DNA of 64,000 nt from Pelagicoccus sp. SDUM812005 (GTDB lineage Bacteria; Verrucomicrobiota; Verrucomicrobiia; Opitutales; Opitutaceae), in the NCBI RefSeq assembly GCF_031127875.1, contig NZ_JARXIA010000025.1:1-64000 (forward strand), given 5' to 3'. This document shows positions 15,187 to 24,073 of the stretch, one piece after another; position 1 is the stretch's first letter, and each line of letters begins with the position of its first letter. A program made the position numbers and the translations under genes. The notes under the pieces were generated by a model, which was not told where the DNA came from, ran no database searches, and saw only the letters and a program-made list of their open reading frames with translations.

Positions 15187-15987
15187 ATGATGAAATACAA
15201 GACAGCCAAACGAACTCATATGACTAAGGGCGCCCTGACCGCAGTCGCCTTGTTGGCGGCCAGTTCCCTGTTTGCCGGGAATTCGGAGGATGCTCGACGG
15301 TCCGCCCAAGGGAGCCAGGATGCGGCCAAGACCGCGATGACGGCCCGCAGCATCGAGGGTATGGACTTCAAGCTGAAATCGGGTGAAGAGGCGGGCGTGA
15401 TCAACGAACTCGTGTTTTCGACCGAAGAGAAGGAGATCGTAGGTTTATCGGTAGGCACCGGTTTCTTAGGACTGGGAGGGAGCGAACACTATATCGGGTT
15501 CGACGACATCTCGATCTCGAACCATGATCGCTTCAACCTGACAACGTCGCTCGCGGCGGAGGAATTGGAGAAGTACCCCCGTCTCGACGAGGAGTCTTTG
15601 CAGACCGAACGCGATCCGGAAACGGAAGTTCGCTCGGGCGAGTTCGCGATGATGGATCTGGTGGGACGTCGCGTGGAAGGAACGAGTGGCGAGAGCCATG
15701 GCGAAGTACATGACTGGATCGTGGACATGGAGACGGGAGACGTCCCCTATGTCATTGTTCGCCAAGCCCCGCCTTTCGCGAGCCCTACAGGCCAGGGATT
15801 CGACTATTACGCTGTGAGCGCGGATCGTATCGTGGGAGTCAGCGAGGGCGGTCTGGTGCTATCGGTCAGCGACGAAGCGTTTGCGTCGGCGGGCTATATC
15901 GACGAAAATTCCCTGCTCAGGGATGCGGACGAGTCCGGAGTGCACTCCTTCCGTTACGATGCCGGCCGGAAGCAGGCGAGCTTGTGA
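15187..15987 (+). CDS. exported PRC-barrel domain protein
   Basis: 266 residues. The N-terminus is basic followed by a hydrophobic core ending in SSLFAGNS, a signal peptide. Two PRC-barrel-type beta domains follow, the first from about residue 55 (ARSIEGMDFKLKSGEEAGVINELVFS) and the second from about 160 (MMDLVGRRVEGTSGESHGEVHDWIVD). PRC barrels are small protein-interaction domains; periplasmic ones are often abundant stress-induced proteins in Gram-negative bacteria. The very strong ribosome binding site and the hairpin terminator suggest high expression from a single-gene transcript. Its partner is unknown. Translation may start at either of two adjacent ATGs. Confidence 0.8.
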   Translation: MMKYKTAKRTHMTKGALTAVALLAASSLFAGNSEDARRSAQGSQDAAKTAMTARSIEGMDFKLKSGEEAGVINELVFSTEEKEIVGLSVGTGFLGLGGSEHYIGFDDISISNHDRFNLTTSLAAEELEKYPRLDEESLQTERDPETEVRSGEFAMMDLVGRRVEGTSGESHGEVHDWIVDMETGDVPYVIVRQAPPFASPTGQGFDYYAVSADRIVGVSEGGLVLSVSDEAFASAGYIDENSLLRDADESGVHSFRYDAGRKQASL

Positions 15988-16047
15988 TCGCAACGCGTGA
16001 GCGTTGGATCTCTCGGTGAAGTCTGACTGGCTTCGCCAAGAAAATGG

Positions 16048-16080
16048 AAGGCCTCGTCTCTCGGAGACGAGGCCTTCGTT
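16048..16080 (+). terminator. hairpin terminator
   Basis: AAGGCCTCGTCTC (16048-16060) and GAGACGAGGCCTT (16064-16076) pair perfectly over 13 bp with a 3-nt loop, followed by a modest T-rich tail. It lies 60 bp after the PRC-barrel gene. Confidence 0.75.
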
Positions 16081-16108
16081 CGTTTGCGCCCGCTCAACTT
16101 CGCTGCCG

Positions 16109-16167
16109 CTTAGAGTCCCGTCTTTTGGGCTAGGATGGGGGGAAGCTGGTCGATGGGGCGGATGAGC
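16109..16167. repeat. 59-bp direct repeat, copy 1
   Basis: It matches 22178-22236 at 58 of 59 positions in the same orientation. The two copies bracket the 1945-residue subtilisin gene. Confidence 0.9.
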
Positions 16168-16203
16168 GCGGATTTGGCCTCTGGGCTGTGGATTTGACTC
16201 TGG
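16109..16203 (-). pseudogene. C-terminal fragment of a ThuA/DUF1080-type gene
   Basis: On the minus strand this encodes IRPIDQLPPILAQKTGL and stop, nearly identical to the end of the intact gene at 22179-23930 (one residue differs over the last 17). About 15 further codons upstream are recognisable but diverged, with a few residues deleted. The rest of the gene is absent, and the subtilisin gene begins 44 bp further on. It is a remnant of a paralogue or of a partial duplication. Confidence 0.75.
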
Positions 16204-16246
16204 GCGTGGGTAAGGCAAGGTCGTTGCATCAAGAGATGGAGGGTGC

Positions 16247-19200
16247 ATGGTCAAGCTAGGGTGGAAGGGCTGCGGGATGCTGGGATTGCTTTTCCTAGCA
16301 GGGCTGGCCCTTTGGCTTTGGCCTCGCGATGGGGCGGTTGTCGGACCGGTCGCTGAGGAACCGCAGGCTGCGGTTGCCGTTTACTCCGCGCCGTTGGCGC
16401 TGGGCGAGGGAGCGGAGCCGGCGAGCAAGGGAAGTGTTTCCTTGGGCTTCCTGGGGGATGACTTGGAGCTGTTGGATGAGCGGCTCTCGCAGGGGGCGAC
16501 CAAGGGGACCGCGCTGCGCGAGCAGGTGTTCGCGGTGCCGGGGCTGGGCTATCCGGTGCGGGTGGAGCAGGAGCTTCTGAAGGATCCGGTTTCGGGGGAG
16601 GAGCAGGTCTTGAAAAGCGTTGAAATGGCGGCGGACCGTTTGATCGGGCGTTTCGAGGCGGGAGTGGAGCTGGAGGAGCTGCGGACGGAGTTGGCTGGGC
16701 TCGGGATGCGTTTGGGGCGTCGCCTCATGGGGGAGAGCGTTTTCGAGGTTTTGCTTCCGTCGGGCGAGCTGGATGCGGTGCCGCAGGGGTTGGCCGCGGC
16801 GCGTTCGTCTGCGATGGCAGCGAATCTGGTGTATTTGGAACCGGACTACATCGTGCGTACGATGGTGGATCCGAGCGATCCCAACTTTTTGGACGGAAGC
16901 CAGTGGGCGCTTGATAATTCGGGGCAGGAGGGAGGCCTGGCGAATGTAGATATCGACGGGCCCGAGGGCTGGGCCTTGCGTTCCGAAGCGGGCCAGGTCG
17001 TGGTGGCGGTAATCGACACGGGAATCAACTACCTGCATCCCGATCTCGTACCCAATGTTTGGGTGAATTCGCTTGAGATTGCGGGCAACGGAATCGACGA
17101 CGACGGGAACGGTTGGATCGACGACGCGCATGGAATCAATGTGGTGGTGGGGAGCGGCGATCCTTTTGACGATAATGGGCATGGGACGCACTGCACGGGG
17201 ACGATCGGAGCGGAGGGGAACAATGGCAAGGGGGTAGCGGGAGTGGCTTGGGGCGTGCAGTTGATGGGCTTGAAATTTCTGTCGGCGGACGGTGGCGGCA
17301 AGACCTCGGACGCGATCGTTTGCATCGAATATGCCTTGGAGATGGGGGCGGATTTGCTGAGCAATAGCTGGGGTGGCGGGGGCTATTCCCAGGCCTTGTA
17401 CGATGCTATCGCCGTGGCCGAGGAGAGCGGGGTCGCGTTCGTCGCGGCGGCGGGGAATGCAGCCTCCGACAACGACGAGCAGCCGAGCTATCCGGCCAGC
17501 TACGATTTGGACAACGTGGTCGCGGTTGCGTCCGTCGACCGGTTTGGGGAGTTGTCGGTGTTTTCCAACTACGGATTGAATTCGGTGGACCTGGCGGCTC
17601 CGGGGACGGACATCCTGTCCACTTGGATTGGCGAGGAGGAGTACCGGGTGATTAGCGGGACTTCGATGGCTACGCCTCATGTGAGCGGCGTGCTTGCCTT
17701 GCTCTTGGCTCAGTATCCAGAAAGTGGATTGGAGGAGCAGTTGCGGCGTTTGTACTACGGGGGGAAGCGCTTGTCGGCCTTGGAGGACGAGGTTGCCTAT
17801 GGTGTGATTCCGAGCTTGGAGGGGTCGCTCTTGCTGGCGGAAGCTCCCTCGTTGCCGGTCTTTTCGCAGCGGCCTCCTCGGGTGAGCTACCAGTCCGAGG
17901 GAAGCGATTGGGAAGTGTCGGTCTCGGTTTTGAGCGAGTATCCCGTGAGCTATGAGTGGTTTCTGGACGGAGTGAAGTTGGAGGGCGAGGAGGAGCCTAG
18001 CCTAAGCATTGCGAACCTGGGAGCGGAGGATGCTGGAGTGTATCGGGTGGTGGCGAGCAATCAAGATGGGGAGATTCGAGCTCGCGTGAGCTTGCAGGTG
18101 CTGGCGGCGGATCGCGGTTTGGCGGACGCGGTCGATGCTTCGTTCTTGGACGTATTCAGTTTTGGGGACGCGGAGTGGCAGCGCTACGGGTTTGATTCGG
18201 TTTTGGGCTCGGATTGCATCCGTTCGGGCGAAATTGGCGACGACGAAAAGACTACGGTGTACACGGAGGTGATGGGGCCGGGGCAGGTGAGCTTTAGCTG
18301 GCGCCTTTCGTCCGAGCGCTATTGGGACTATGGGGCGTTTTTATTGGACGGCGAAGCGAAGGCGCTTTTGAGGGAGCCTGGCGATTGGTCGCAGCAGTCG
18401 GTCGCGCTGCCGGAGGCGCGGACTTATCGTTTGGAGTGGGAGTATCGCAAGGATGGGTCCGGCACGGGCGGGCAGGATGCGCTGTTTGTGGATGGCGTTT
18501 CCTTTGGCTCTGCGGAGGAGTCGCCGCCAGTCATTTTGCGTGGGCCAGTGGGCGGGCTTGTCGGATCGAACGCCAGCTACGAGCTGTCGGTCGAAGCTGT
18601 GGGGGCGGGCCTTGGCTATCAGTGGTTCAAGGATGGCGAGGCTTTGGCCGGCGAGGTTGCGGAGCGCTTGGCGATTGTTGCGTCTTCGTCGGAGGTGGCA
18701 GGCGCTTATTCGGTAGTGGTGTCCAATGGATTTGGCGAAGCGGCAAGCACCGTGGCGCGAATCGAGGTTGGTGACGTTCCTGCGCGAATCGTGTCGCATC
18801 CGGAAAGCGTGACGGTACTGGCGGGAGCGAGCGTGACGTTCGAGGTCGAGCTAGAGGGATCGCTGCCGTATTTGATAAGTTGGTACAAGGATGGGGAATT
18901 GATCGTGGGCGCCGATGCGAGTCGATTTACGATTTCTGCTGCGAGCGTGTCCGATGCGGGTGAATACGTGGCGAGGGTAAGCAACGCAGCCATGGAGGAA
19001 GCCGTGCAGAGCTCGGTGGCGCGATTGGAAGTGCGGGAGTTGAGCCTTGCTCCCCGTTTCGTGAAGCAACCGCAATCGGGCTACTGGCAGAACGGGGACA
19101 CGCTGCGCCTTTCCGCAGCGGTGGAAGGCTCGTTTCCGTTTACGTATCAATGGTTCAAGGACGGCGTCGCTATTCCTGGGGAGAACGGAAGGGCTCTGGT

Positions 19201-22084
19201 GCGCGAGGCCGCGGTGGATGCCGACGCAGGGAGCTATTACTTGGAGGCGCGGAATGCGTTCGGGGTGGCCTCCAGCGCGTCGGCTCGAGTGCGAGTCCTC
19301 GGTGATATCGGGGAGGCGATCGATCTGCCGGAGCTGGACTGGAGGGTTGAGGGAACGGGGTATTTCTTTGCTCAGAATGAGTTTAGCTTGGATGGGGTCG
19401 ACGCCTTGGAGTCGGGACCGGGCGGCAGCTTTTTCGGGACTCCGACATCGGTTTTCGCAGAGGTGGAGGGGCCGACGAACTTCTCGGTTTTTTGGCGGGA
19501 GGAATCGTCGTGGATTCCATCGACGGTCTTGCTTTACGTCGACGGCGAGGCGGCCGCGATCTTAAGCGCGGGGAAGGACTGGAGCGAAGCTCGGGCTTGG
19601 GTGCCGGAGGGGCGGCATCGGTTAAGCTTCGAAGCTTCGTTGGAAATCGACAGCCGAGTTTGGATCGACCAAGGGCGGCTTTCGCCGGCCCCGGCCATTT
19701 ACGCGGAGTCGGGATCGCTGGCATTGCAGCGCGGCGAGGACGCTTCCCTGTGGGTGGAGGCCAAGGGAGCAGGTACGCTGGCTTATCAGTGGTATCGGGA
19801 CGGAGTTCCCATTCAGGGCGCGGTGAGTAGCGTTTATGCGGTTTCGAGCGCGAGCGAGTTGGCGGAGGGTGATTATTATGTGGATACGACGAGTGAGCAT
19901 GGGGCGGCCCGAAGCTCGACGATGCAGGTGCGGGTTTTTGATTCTTTGGCTGCCGAGGTGGGCGATGGGACGGTGGCCTTGGAATTGGGCGATGGACAAT
20001 CCTGGTTCGGCACGGTGTTGGCGGGAGGGGATGTCGCCTTGCGGAGCGGGGAAGTCGTTGACGGGGAGGAGAAGGTGCTTTCGGCGGTGGTCTCCGGTCC
20101 TGGGGCTTTGGTGTTCGATCTTGGCATGAGGGCGGCTGGTTGCTGCGCTTCGCTGCGGCTTTTTGTCGATGGACAGCTGTTGGGTTACTACAGCGATTCC
20201 GTTGAGGCCTTCGACGAGGTCGAGCTGGAGCAGAGGGCAGTTTATTTAGGGGATGGAGAGCATCGGGTCGAGTGGCGTTTCAACCAAGGGAGCACGGGAG
20301 CTGGGGTGTTGCGGGAGGCCTACCTTGATAATATACGATTGCTGCAGGAGCCGGTATTCGCTCGGCATCCTCAGGATACGCGCGTGGTGGAGCGAAGCTC
20401 GGCGACGCTGAGCGTTTCGATGGTGGGGCCTGGACCGTTTCTGTATCAGTGGTTCAAGGACGAGGTTGCCTTGGCGGGCGAGCGGTCGGCGCAGTTGACT
20501 TTGAGCGAGGCGAGCGAAGAGATAGCGGGGAGCTATTATTGCGTGGCGGAAAATGCGGCGGGGCTTGCGACACGGTCGAAGGCAGCCGAGGTATCGGTGA
20601 CGACCGGGTTTTACGAGGCGTTGGGGCTGGATTTTGGAAGCATGGTTTCTGGAGGAACGAATTGGAGGCCAGTTCAGGTCGAGACGCCGGTAGGGCTGGG
20701 GGCCTTGCGGTTCGAGGCCGGGGATGGCATCTCGTTGAGCTCGCTCGTTTTTGACATTGAGGTGCCGCTAGGCGAATTACGCGCACTGGAATTTTGGATA
20801 CGGGCTGACGGTATGGGGCCTAGCAGTTTGGTGCAAATCTTCGAGAACTCGGATCGCTACGTCGATATCTTGGAGTCGGAGAGCTGGCAGCGAGTGACGC
20901 TGCCTTTAGGGAAGAGCGGGGTCAATCGCCTGTCTCTTACTTTGCGTCGAGGCGGCGACTGGGTGCGGTACGATCCGGACATTATGTTGGCCGGTTTCCG
21001 GTTGCTGGAGGCGCCGGTGGTTTCGCAGTCGGGGCGCTCGGGCGGCCTGTATTGGGGCGATACGCATTTGTTTGCGGCGCAGGTCGTGGGACGGCCGCCG
21101 TTTAGCTATCAGTGGTCGCGGGCTGGGCAGGCTCTGGGCGGAAGCGCCGCGACGACGGGGAACCTGCTTCGCCAGGTGGTTCCGCGATTGAACGATGATG
21201 GTGAAGGAGTGTACGAGCTCGCGGTGGACAATGGCTGGGGACCGGCTGACTCTAGCGAGAGCGAGCTGCGGCTGCTGGATTCTGGTTTTGGCATGGCGGC
21301 GGGCTTGCCCGGCACCAGGATCCGAACCTTTGGGGATGGGCTTTGGGAGGTAGATACGGAGGAAGCGCTGTCGGGGGATCGCTCGCTCGCGGTGGATGGC
21401 TTGGGAGCGTTGGAGTCGAGCGATCTTGTTTTCGATCTGACGGGGCCGGGTGTGTTTTCGATGAATTGGAAAATGGACTCGCCGAGCGGGAAGGACGAGC
21501 TGTCGATTACGGGAAGCGGCAAGTTGCTCAGGGGGGGTTATTCCACTTCGGATTGGGTTCCGTACGAGCTCGAGGTGCCGAGCGGCACCTTCCAGTTCCG
21601 GATTCGAATGTTGAACCGCATGGGATCGGGCGTGGAGGGAGGCCGCGCCTGGGTGGACGGCTTGCGTTTTCGCAGGGCGGCGGGCGAAAGCTTTGGCGAG
21701 TGGGCGGAGCGGGCCTTCCAGGGGAGCGCTCTGGGAGAGGCGGACCGGGGGCCCTCGGGCGATCCCGAGGGCGATGGCTTGCCCAACCTTGCGGAGTATG
21801 CCTTTGGCTTCGATCCCTTGGGGCCGGAGCTGTTTCCGGTTCCCAGCTTGGAAGGCGGTTTGCTATTGGCTGACTTTCCGTTGGCGGCGGGGGCGGTCGA
21901 CGTGGAGATGGGGCTGGAGGTGAGTCGTGACCTTGCGACCTGGTATCCGCTGCGCAGCCAGTACGAGACGAGGGAGGAAGAGGGGCAGCTTTGGGGGCGG
22001 CTCTTGCAGGTTTTGCCTTCGGAGGAGCAGAAGGAGGCGCTCTACGTGCGGCTGGCTATCTACTATTTGGAGCGGGATGGCTAG
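16247..22084 (+). CDS. giant secreted subtilisin (S8) with Ig-like repeats
   Basis: 1945 residues: N-terminal signal or anchor (about 10-25), propeptide to about 205, peptidase S8 domain (about 215-495). Triad D257 (AVIDTGIN), H312 (NGHGTHCTG), S473 (SGTSMATPH) and oxyanion N404 (AAGN) are intact, so it should be an active serine endopeptidase. From about 545 onward about seven Ig-like domains, each with a Y-x-W-F-K-D-G-type core, alternate with jelly-roll-like segments that contain W/F-DG-x-A repeats. The C-terminus has a Ca-loop (GDPEGDGLPNLAEYAFGFDP) and a DLATW beta module ending in YVRLAIYYLERDG. It probably digests extracellular protein or is displayed on the surface. Strong repeat and codon bias and flanking direct repeats suggest local duplication or insertion. 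Confidence 0.9.
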   Translation: MVKLGWKGCGMLGLLFLAGLALWLWPRDGAVVGPVAEEPQAAVAVYSAPLALGEGAEPASKGSVSLGFLGDDLELLDERLSQGATKGTALREQVFAVPGLGYPVRVEQELLKDPVSGEEQVLKSVEMAADRLIGRFEAGVELEELRTELAGLGMRLGRRLMGESVFEVLLPSGELDAVPQGLAAARSSAMAANLVYLEPDYIVRTMVDPSDPNFLDGSQWALDNSGQEGGLANVDIDGPEGWALRSEAGQVVVAVIDTGINYLHPDLVPNVWVNSLEIAGNGIDDDGNGWIDDAHGINVVVGSGDPFDDNGHGTHCTGTIGAEGNNGKGVAGVAWGVQLMGLKFLSADGGGKTSDAIVCIEYALEMGADLLSNSWGGGGYSQALYDAIAVAEESGVAFVAAAGNAASDNDEQPSYPASYDLDNVVAVASVDRFGELSVFSNYGLNSVDLAAPGTDILSTWIGEEEYRVISGTSMATPHVSGVLALLLAQYPESGLEEQLRRLYYGGKRLSALEDEVAYGVIPSLEGSLLLAEAPSLPVFSQRPPRVSYQSEGSDWEVSVSVLSEYPVSYEWFLDGVKLEGEEEPSLSIANLGAEDAGVYRVVASNQDGEIRARVSLQVLAADRGLADAVDASFLDVFSFGDAEWQRYGFDSVLGSDCIRSGEIGDDEKTTVYTEVMGPGQVSFSWRLSSERYWDYGAFLLDGEAKALLREPGDWSQQSVALPEARTYRLEWEYRKDGSGTGGQDALFVDGVSFGSAEESPPVILRGPVGGLVGSNASYELSVEAVGAGLGYQWFKDGEALAGEVAERLAIVASSSEVAGAYSVVVSNGFGEAASTVARIEVGDVPARIVSHPESVTVLAGASVTFEVELEGSLPYLISWYKDGELIVGADASRFTISAASVSDAGEYVARVSNAAMEEAVQSSVARLEVRELSLAPRFVKQPQSGYWQNGDTLRLSAAVEGSFPFTYQWFKDGVAIPGENGRALVREAAVDADAGSYYLEARNAFGVASSASARVRVLGDIGEAIDLPELDWRVEGTGYFFAQNEFSLDGVDALESGPGGSFFGTPTSVFAEVEGPTNFSVFWREESSWIPSTVLLYVDGEAAAILSAGKDWSEARAWVPEGRHRLSFEASLEIDSRVWIDQGRLSPAPAIYAESGSLALQRGEDASLWVEAKGAGTLAYQWYRDGVPIQGAVSSVYAVSSASELAEGDYYVDTTSEHGAARSSTMQVRVFDSLAAEVGDGTVALELGDGQSWFGTVLAGGDVALRSGEVVDGEEKVLSAVVSGPGALVFDLGMRAAGCCASLRLFVDGQLLGYYSDSVEAFDEVELEQRAVYLGDGEHRVEWRFNQGSTGAGVLREAYLDNIRLLQEPVFARHPQDTRVVERSSATLSVSMVGPGPFLYQWFKDEVALAGERSAQLTLSEASEEIAGSYYCVAENAAGLATRSKAAEVSVTTGFYEALGLDFGSMVSGGTNWRPVQVETPVGLGALRFEAGDGISLSSLVFDIEVPLGELRALEFWIRADGMGPSSLVQIFENSDRYVDILESESWQRVTLPLGKSGVNRLSLTLRRGGDWVRYDPDIMLAGFRLLEAPVVSQSGRSGGLYWGDTHLFAAQVVGRPPFSYQWSRAGQALGGSAATTGNLLRQVVPRLNDDGEGVYELAVDNGWGPADSSESELRLLDSGFGMAAGLPGTRIRTFGDGLWEVDTEEALSGDRSLAVDGLGALESSDLVFDLTGPGVFSMNWKMDSPSGKDELSITGSGKLLRGGYSTSDWVPYELEVPSGTFQFRIRMLNRMGSGVEGGRAWVDGLRFRRAAGESFGEWAERAFQGSALGEADRGPSGDPEGDGLPNLAEYAFGFDPLGPELFPVPSLEGGLLLADFPLAAGAVDVEMGLEVSRDLATWYPLRSQYETREEEGQLWGRLLQVLPSEEQKEALYVRLAIYYLERDG

Positions 22085-22101
22085 GCGACGAGATCGGGTA
22101 C

Positions 22102-22133
22102 AAAAAGGCTCGCTTGAGTCGATCAAGCGAGCC
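22102..22133 (-). terminator. rho-independent terminator for the ThuA-DUF1080 gene
   Basis: GGCTCGCTTGA and TCAAGCGAGCC form a perfect 11-bp stem with a 5-nt loop. On the minus strand it is followed by TTTTTG. It sits 45 bp beyond the stop at 22179 and also lies just after the subtilisin gene on the other strand. Confidence 0.8.
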
Positions 22134-22177
22134 GGTGGAAGGCATCGAGGCGGCAGCGGCCCCGGGGTCAGGTCTCT

Positions 22178-22236
22178 CTTAGAGTCCCGTCTTTTGGGCT
22201 AGGATGGGGGGAAGCTGCTCGATGGGGCGGATGAGC
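22178..22236. repeat. 59-bp direct repeat, copy 2
   Basis: This is the 3' end of the intact ThuA-DUF1080 gene, duplicated at 16109-16167 with a single substitution. Confidence 0.9.
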
Positions 22237-23930
22237 ATTTGCTTGTATTCGACTTCGGCCGCTTCGGACTGGATTTGGATCTGGCCCTTGGTGAGGGGCT
22301 GGCCGTGCTTGTCGAGGGCCTCGCTGAGGGACATGACGATCTTGCCGTTGACGAGGTGGATGGCTTTGTCGCCGAGCACGTAGAGCTCCAGGGTGTTCCA
22401 CTGGCCGTGCGGCTTGTCGGGCTCGATGGCGGCGTGCAGGTAGCCCTTCCAGTCTTCGTACTTCTGGCCGATGGCGTAGACGCTGCGCTTTTCCTCTTTG
22501 ACGAAGGGGGCCTTGGCGGTGACGCCGGCCAGGGTAATGAAGTCGCCGAGGTCGGACTCCTGGACTTGGTATTCGAGGCTGCTTTTCCAGACCTTCCAGA
22601 AGGCGCCGTGCTCGCCGTGGCAATGGTAGAGGATGCCGCTGTCGCGTTTCTGGTTGAGGCGCGGCTCCCATTTCTTGTCGCCCCAGCGCATGAGGGTGCG
22701 GAAGTGGTAGTTTTCGAATTCCTGGTGGGTGGTGATCGCTCCGTAGATTTCGCCGGTGATGTGGAGGATGGTTTCGCCGTCCTGCTGGTAGGTGGTGAAG
22801 ATTTTCTTGGGGTCGTTGCCGAGGCCCATGGGGGTACCGTTGGTGACCTTGTCGCTTTGGTAGGTGCCTTCGGGCAAGCCTTGCACGCTGCTGTGGGGGA
22901 CGCCGATGTAGGTTTCCCACTGGCTGAGTTCCGGATCGATCAGCTCGTGCCAGCCGGAGGCGTCGGAGGGGCGCACGGAGCTCTGGTAGGCGTGCGGGAA
23001 GTCGTCGGGCACGGGTAAGGTGACCTTACCGGTGGCGGCCCACTCGGTGCCGCGCTGGAGGGTGGTGATGAAGCTGACGTTGTTGACCGAGGGTACGGTG
23101 TGGTCCTCCTTGGCGCCGACGTGGCCGAGGGTGGAGTGGAAGACGCGGCCTTTTCCGTAGTCGACGGTGAAGAGCAGCGGTTCGTTGTAGGGGGAGGCGT
23201 TGCGCAGGGCGGGGTTGGCGAATCCGGTGGCGAGGATGGTCATGTTTTTGGCGGGGCCGCGCAGGCGGGAGTAAAGTTCGTCGGCGGCGTGCAGCCACAT
23301 CTCGGGCAGGCCGCGCATGATGGGGTGCTCGGGACTGCGGTTTGTCATGATAAAGTCATGACGGGGCGGGTGGGTAGCTTCGCCCGGCGTGCCTTCTTCG
23401 TGCACGGCTTGGCAGCCTTGCCAGTGGACGCGGGGGCCGAAGGTGGCGTCACGGCCGGCTCGCATTTCGGGATTGTCCGGATAGAGCGGCGGGGAGTGCA
23501 GCCTGGCGCCGCCCCAGCCGCCGAGGCCGATCATTTCGTTGAATTCGGGCCAATGGGGAAACGCGTTGTCGGTGCCGTGCACGACGACGAGCCCGCCGCC
23601 GTTTTTCATGTATTCAACAAATGAGGACTTGGTGGCTTCGGGCCATTCTTCGCCTTCCCAGTCCATGACGATGACGTCGTAGGCGGACCAGTCGGGGGCG
23701 AAGCCTTCCAGGGGTTCGCCGGTGGGGGTGGTGACGAGCTTGTCGACGCGGAAGATGCCGGCGTCGAGCAGGTGCTTTTCCATGGCGGCGCTGTTGCCCT
23801 TCCAATTGTGGTACTTGTTGGAGCGGCCGGTGAGCAGCATGACGTCGATGGCATCGTCCTGGGCGTGGCTCGCCAGCGGGGACGAGAAAGCGAGGGCGAT
23901 GGCCGCGAGGCTTAAGAGGGATTTTTTCAT
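22179..23930 (-). CDS. secreted ThuA-like plus DUF1080 (3-keto-disaccharide hydrolase type) fusion
   Basis: 583 residues from the ATG at 23930, where a clear signal peptide begins (MKKSLLSLAAIALAF); an upstream in-frame ATG at 24017 would put this behind an unlikely leader. The N-terminal half is ThuA-like (VMLLTGRSNKYHNWKG, DWSAYDVIVMDW, GGGLVVVHGTDNAF), a glutamine-amidotransferase-like fold found in sugar-metabolism loci. The C-terminal half is DUF1080, a lectin-like jelly roll acting in 3-keto-glycoside hydrolysis (THQEFENYHFRTLMRWG, GILYHCHGEHG, GQWNTLELYV). It probably acts on oxidised glycosides in the periplasm. It ends in its own terminator. A truncated copy of its 3' end lies 6 kb away. 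Confidence 0.8.
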   Translation of the reverse strand: MKKSLLSLAAIALAFSSPLASHAQDDAIDVMLLTGRSNKYHNWKGNSAAMEKHLLDAGIFRVDKLVTTPTGEPLEGFAPDWSAYDVIVMDWEGEEWPEATKSSFVEYMKNGGGLVVVHGTDNAFPHWPEFNEMIGLGGWGGARLHSPPLYPDNPEMRAGRDATFGPRVHWQGCQAVHEEGTPGEATHPPRHDFIMTNRSPEHPIMRGLPEMWLHAADELYSRLRGPAKNMTILATGFANPALRNASPYNEPLLFTVDYGKGRVFHSTLGHVGAKEDHTVPSVNNVSFITTLQRGTEWAATGKVTLPVPDDFPHAYQSSVRPSDASGWHELIDPELSQWETYIGVPHSSVQGLPEGTYQSDKVTNGTPMGLGNDPKKIFTTYQQDGETILHITGEIYGAITTHQEFENYHFRTLMRWGDKKWEPRLNQKRDSGILYHCHGEHGAFWKVWKSSLEYQVQESDLGDFITLAGVTAKAPFVKEEKRSVYAIGQKYEDWKGYLHAAIEPDKPHGQWNTLELYVLGDKAIHLVNGKIVMSLSEALDKHGQPLTKGQIQIQSEAAEVEYKQMLIRPIEQLPPILAQKTGL

Positions 23931-24073
23931 GATGGGGGGGCGTTGGCATCCGCTGTTTGGTGGGATGCCTATCGGTGAGAGATAGAGATGGGCCATACTG
24001 CTCGCGGCGGCAAGCAAAGCTGGCCCCCCATTTCTACTAGTTCGACCTTAGGGCGAGGGAAGTGGAGGCGGCG

